NCBI RefSeq assembly: GCF_000236925.1
Contig: NC_016941.1
Span: 1,240,001 to 1,304,000, forward strand
Length of the DNA: 64,000 nt
Source: Staphylococcus argenteus
GTDB taxonomy: Bacteria > Bacillota > Bacilli > Staphylococcales > Staphylococcaceae
Direction: 5' to 3'
Both the position numbers and the translations under genes were made by a program. The notes below the pieces were generated by a model. That model was not told the origin of the DNA. It made no database searches and worked only from the letters and a program-made list of their open reading frames with translations. Shown here piece after piece: positions 62,363 to 64,000 of the stretch (position 1 is its first letter; the number at the start of each line of letters is the position of its first letter).

Positions 62363-63217
62363 TTATTTAAAAATACTTGTAATTTGGTCCACTTGATCTT
62401 TATTGAGAGGGTGTTTTGAAAGCTCGATTGCTTCACTTATAATGCGTCGTAAAGACGATTTAGTGGAAACAGTATCAACGTACTTGTCTCGTTCCTCGGA
62501 ACCTTGAATAATATTAACTGTGCCATCACTAAAATAAATGACGCCCGTACTTTGGACTTTAAAGTTAAAGTTTTGCTCTATATGATCTTTTAATGCTTTA
62601 GCATTATTCGCTGCTAATTGATACGGATCATAATCATAAAAGTCATAAACAACACGATTTGGTTGAACAGTTTCTGTAAATGTATAAATTGCGCTTCTTG
62701 ATGAATTAAACTGATCGTGGTATTGCTGACTTATATAATGACCAACCACTTTTTCTATATTACTATTACTCATTTCTGTATCATGTTCATCTGGTACATC
62801 GAAGTGATAAAATGTTTTTTCACCCCAACTTTTAACGTCAACATTTATCAACCCGATATCTGAAACAATGATAAAATCAAAAGAACGTGCAAACTCGAAA
62901 AATGGATGTTTTGTCGCTAAATTGCTAGTCACGATAATATCGTAATATTTTAATTTTCCTTCTTCAAGATAACTATCTAAAATCTTACGTAATTCTCTTT
63001 TAGCATTTTTATAGGCATGATGTCCAACATCATTATTAGAACTAAGCATTTGGCTTCTTAGTTCAGCATTTTCAGCACTTAATGCTTTATTCTTTTTAAT
63101 GAGTTGCTTTCTAGCGTAGACCTCGGTATCGATTTTACTGTTACTGTACCTTTGATTTAAAACTAAAATACCGGTTAATGCTACTATGATAATGATAAGT
63201 ACAATATAAAAAGACAT
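62363..63217 (-). CDS. Membrane protein with NERD-like domain
   Basis: The 284-residue protein has one N-terminal membrane helix (FYIVLIIIIVALTGILVL), a helical linker (residues 25-70), and a nuclease-related NERD-like core around FDFIIVSDIGLINVDVKSWG near residue 130, where the D-x-K pair fits a restriction-like fold. The catalytic pattern is partial, so activity is uncertain. ATG at 63217 has GGATTGGTG upstream; the frame is open to 63259. It converges with nuc2. Confidence 0.7.
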   Translation of the reverse strand: MSFYIVLIIIIVALTGILVLNQRYSNSKIDTEVYARKQLIKKNKALSAENAELRSQMLSSNNDVGHHAYKNAKRELRKILDSYLEEGKLKYYDIIVTSNLATKHPFFEFARSFDFIIVSDIGLINVDVKSWGEKTFYHFDVPDEHDTEMSNSNIEKVVGHYISQQYHDQFNSSRSAIYTFTETVQPNRVVYDFYDYDPYQLAANNAKALKDHIEQNFNFKVQSTGVIYFSDGTVNIIQGSEERDKYVDTVSTKSSLRRIISEAIELSKHPLNKDQVDQITSIFK

Positions 63218-63468
63218 TTTTTCACCAATCCTTTTTGACTTCTTTAACTTTGTGTACAATAATAATTAATATAGATTAATTGTTATTCAATTTCCCACAT
63301 TTTTATTAGTTGATTTTAGTTCACCATTGTTATAATCAAATTATAAACTGACAGAAATTGATGTTCAATGAATATGACGTGAAAGATTCGTGAATTCAAC
63401 TTTATGACGAATTTATGATATGTCTGAACTTTTATAAATGAATTGTTTTAATTGATATACTTTCGAGA

Positions 63469-63497
63469 TTGAATTCGTTAATTTTAAAAGGTATAAT
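63469..63497 (+). promoter_or_regulatory. Strong promoter for the last gene
   Basis: TTGAAT (63469-63474) and TATAAT (63492-63497) are exactly 17 bases apart. Confidence 0.85.
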
Positions 63498-63505
63498 GAA
63501 ATTTG

Positions 63506-63519
63506 TGAAAGCGCTTGCT
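63506..63519 (+). promoter_or_regulatory. cre-like site just downstream of the promoter
   Basis: TGAAAGCGCTTGCT matches the CcpA operator except at the last base. Its place near +1, before the ribosome-binding site, would let CcpA block transcription. Confidence 0.6.
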
Positions 63520-63531
63520 TAGGAGGTGTAT

Positions 63532-64000
63532 TTGAGAGTGAATGAAATAAATGCTAAAGAACAATTAGTAGAAAATTTAATGAAAACATCATCGCAATTA
63601 TTTAAATTTCACGGTGAAGTTGCCATGCAACTTTTCTTGAATGATGAATTAAAATTACCTTCTATTGTTGAAATATGCGTGGAACGTAAGCGTTTGAGTG
63701 ATATTGTGAAAGTTATTCCGCAAACTTATGTTTTACTATACATAGATAAACAAGACCAACCGATAGCTAAAAATGATTTATCACTTTCAAAAATAGCACG
63801 AGTATATGTGCAATTTAACGATACAACAATTATGAGTATTTATGTTTATGATGTAGTGAATGATGAATGGATTTTTAGGTTAGATCCAAATGTACGAATT
63901 CCGAAGAGTAATATTTATTTTCATAGTTTAAATTGGGATGTCGATTACATCAAGCCGGAAATCGTTTTAATGTATGATTTAATGCAACATCATCAGTATC
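63532..64000 (+). CDS. Unidentified conserved protein, 3' end beyond window
   Basis: The frame is open to the window edge for 156 codons. AGGAGGTG at 63521-63528 fits TTG at 63532, with GTG at 63538 as an alternative (MNEINAKEQLVENLMKTSSQ). The N-terminus LFKFHGEVAMQLFLNDELKL faintly recalls nucleotidyltransferase-like proteins, but no catalytic motif is seen. No membrane helix. Function unknown. Confidence 0.75.
   Translation, partial: MRVNEINAKEQLVENLMKTSSQLFKFHGEVAMQLFLNDELKLPSIVEICVERKRLSDIVKVIPQTYVLLYIDKQDQPIAKNDLSLSKIARVYVQFNDTTIMSIYVYDVVNDEWIFRLDPNVRIPKSNIYFHSLNWDVDYIKPEIVLMYDLMQHHQY

Overview
The window is low-GC Firmicutes DNA with Staphylococcus core gene order and protein sequences. 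The run infB-rbfA-truB-ribF-rpsO-pnp-rnjB-ftsK-ymf genes-pgsA-cinA-recA-rny-ymdB-korAB-miaB-ymcA-mutSL-glpPFKD-miaA-hfq-hflX-glnRA, and later cls, a DesKR-type locus and nuc2, is the order of the Staphylococcus aureus complex. From memory, miaA, hfq and nuc2 differ from S. aureus sensu stricto at several positions, so a sister lineage such as S. argenteus or S. schweitzeri, or a divergent S. aureus, is possible. This is recollection, not an alignment.

Positions 1-46.4 kb are conserved housekeeping chromosome, almost all on the plus strand. They cover translation and ribosome maturation (infB, rbfA, truB, rpsO), flavin synthesis (ribF), RNA decay (pnp, rnjB, rny, ymdB), chromosome segregation and envelope (ftsK, ymf cluster, pgsA), DNA repair (cinA, recA, mutS, mutL), 2-oxoacid oxidation (korAB), tRNA modification (miaB, miaA), thiamine uptake, glycerol use under GlpP and probably CcpA control, and nitrogen assimilation under GlnR. 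Several signals are readable: an SOS box and promoter at recA, a cre site at glpF, terminator-like leaders at glpF and glpD, a GlnR operator before glnR, and many intrinsic terminators.

Positions 46.4-54.3 kb are an AT-rich accessory region inserted directly after glnA. A 36-bp copy of the glnA 3' end recurs at its inner boundary (51.65 kb). Between the two copies lie at least four, perhaps five, decayed or partly intact copies of a small module: a short hydrophobic peptide, a hairpin, a second short hydrophobic peptide, and a small helix-turn-helix-like protein of about 57-70 residues. I do not recognise this module as a named system; it is the best candidate here for something undescribed. 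Beyond the boundary lies a phage head-morphogenesis remnant: a MuF (SPP1 gp7-like) protein with a C-terminal toxin-like domain and a premature stop, a partner small gene, then a scaffold N-terminus fused to a JAB-like HNHP domain with its own small downstream gene. Each pair ends in the same 43-bp terminator repeat.

Positions 54.6-64 kb return to core Staphylococcus sequence: a threonine aldolase, cardiolipin synthase, an ABC transporter with a DesK/DesR-type two-component system, the membrane-anchored nuclease Nuc2, a NERD-like membrane protein, and the start of an unidentified gene with a well-formed promoter and a cre-like site. No tRNA, rRNA, CRISPR array or intact insertion sequence was seen.
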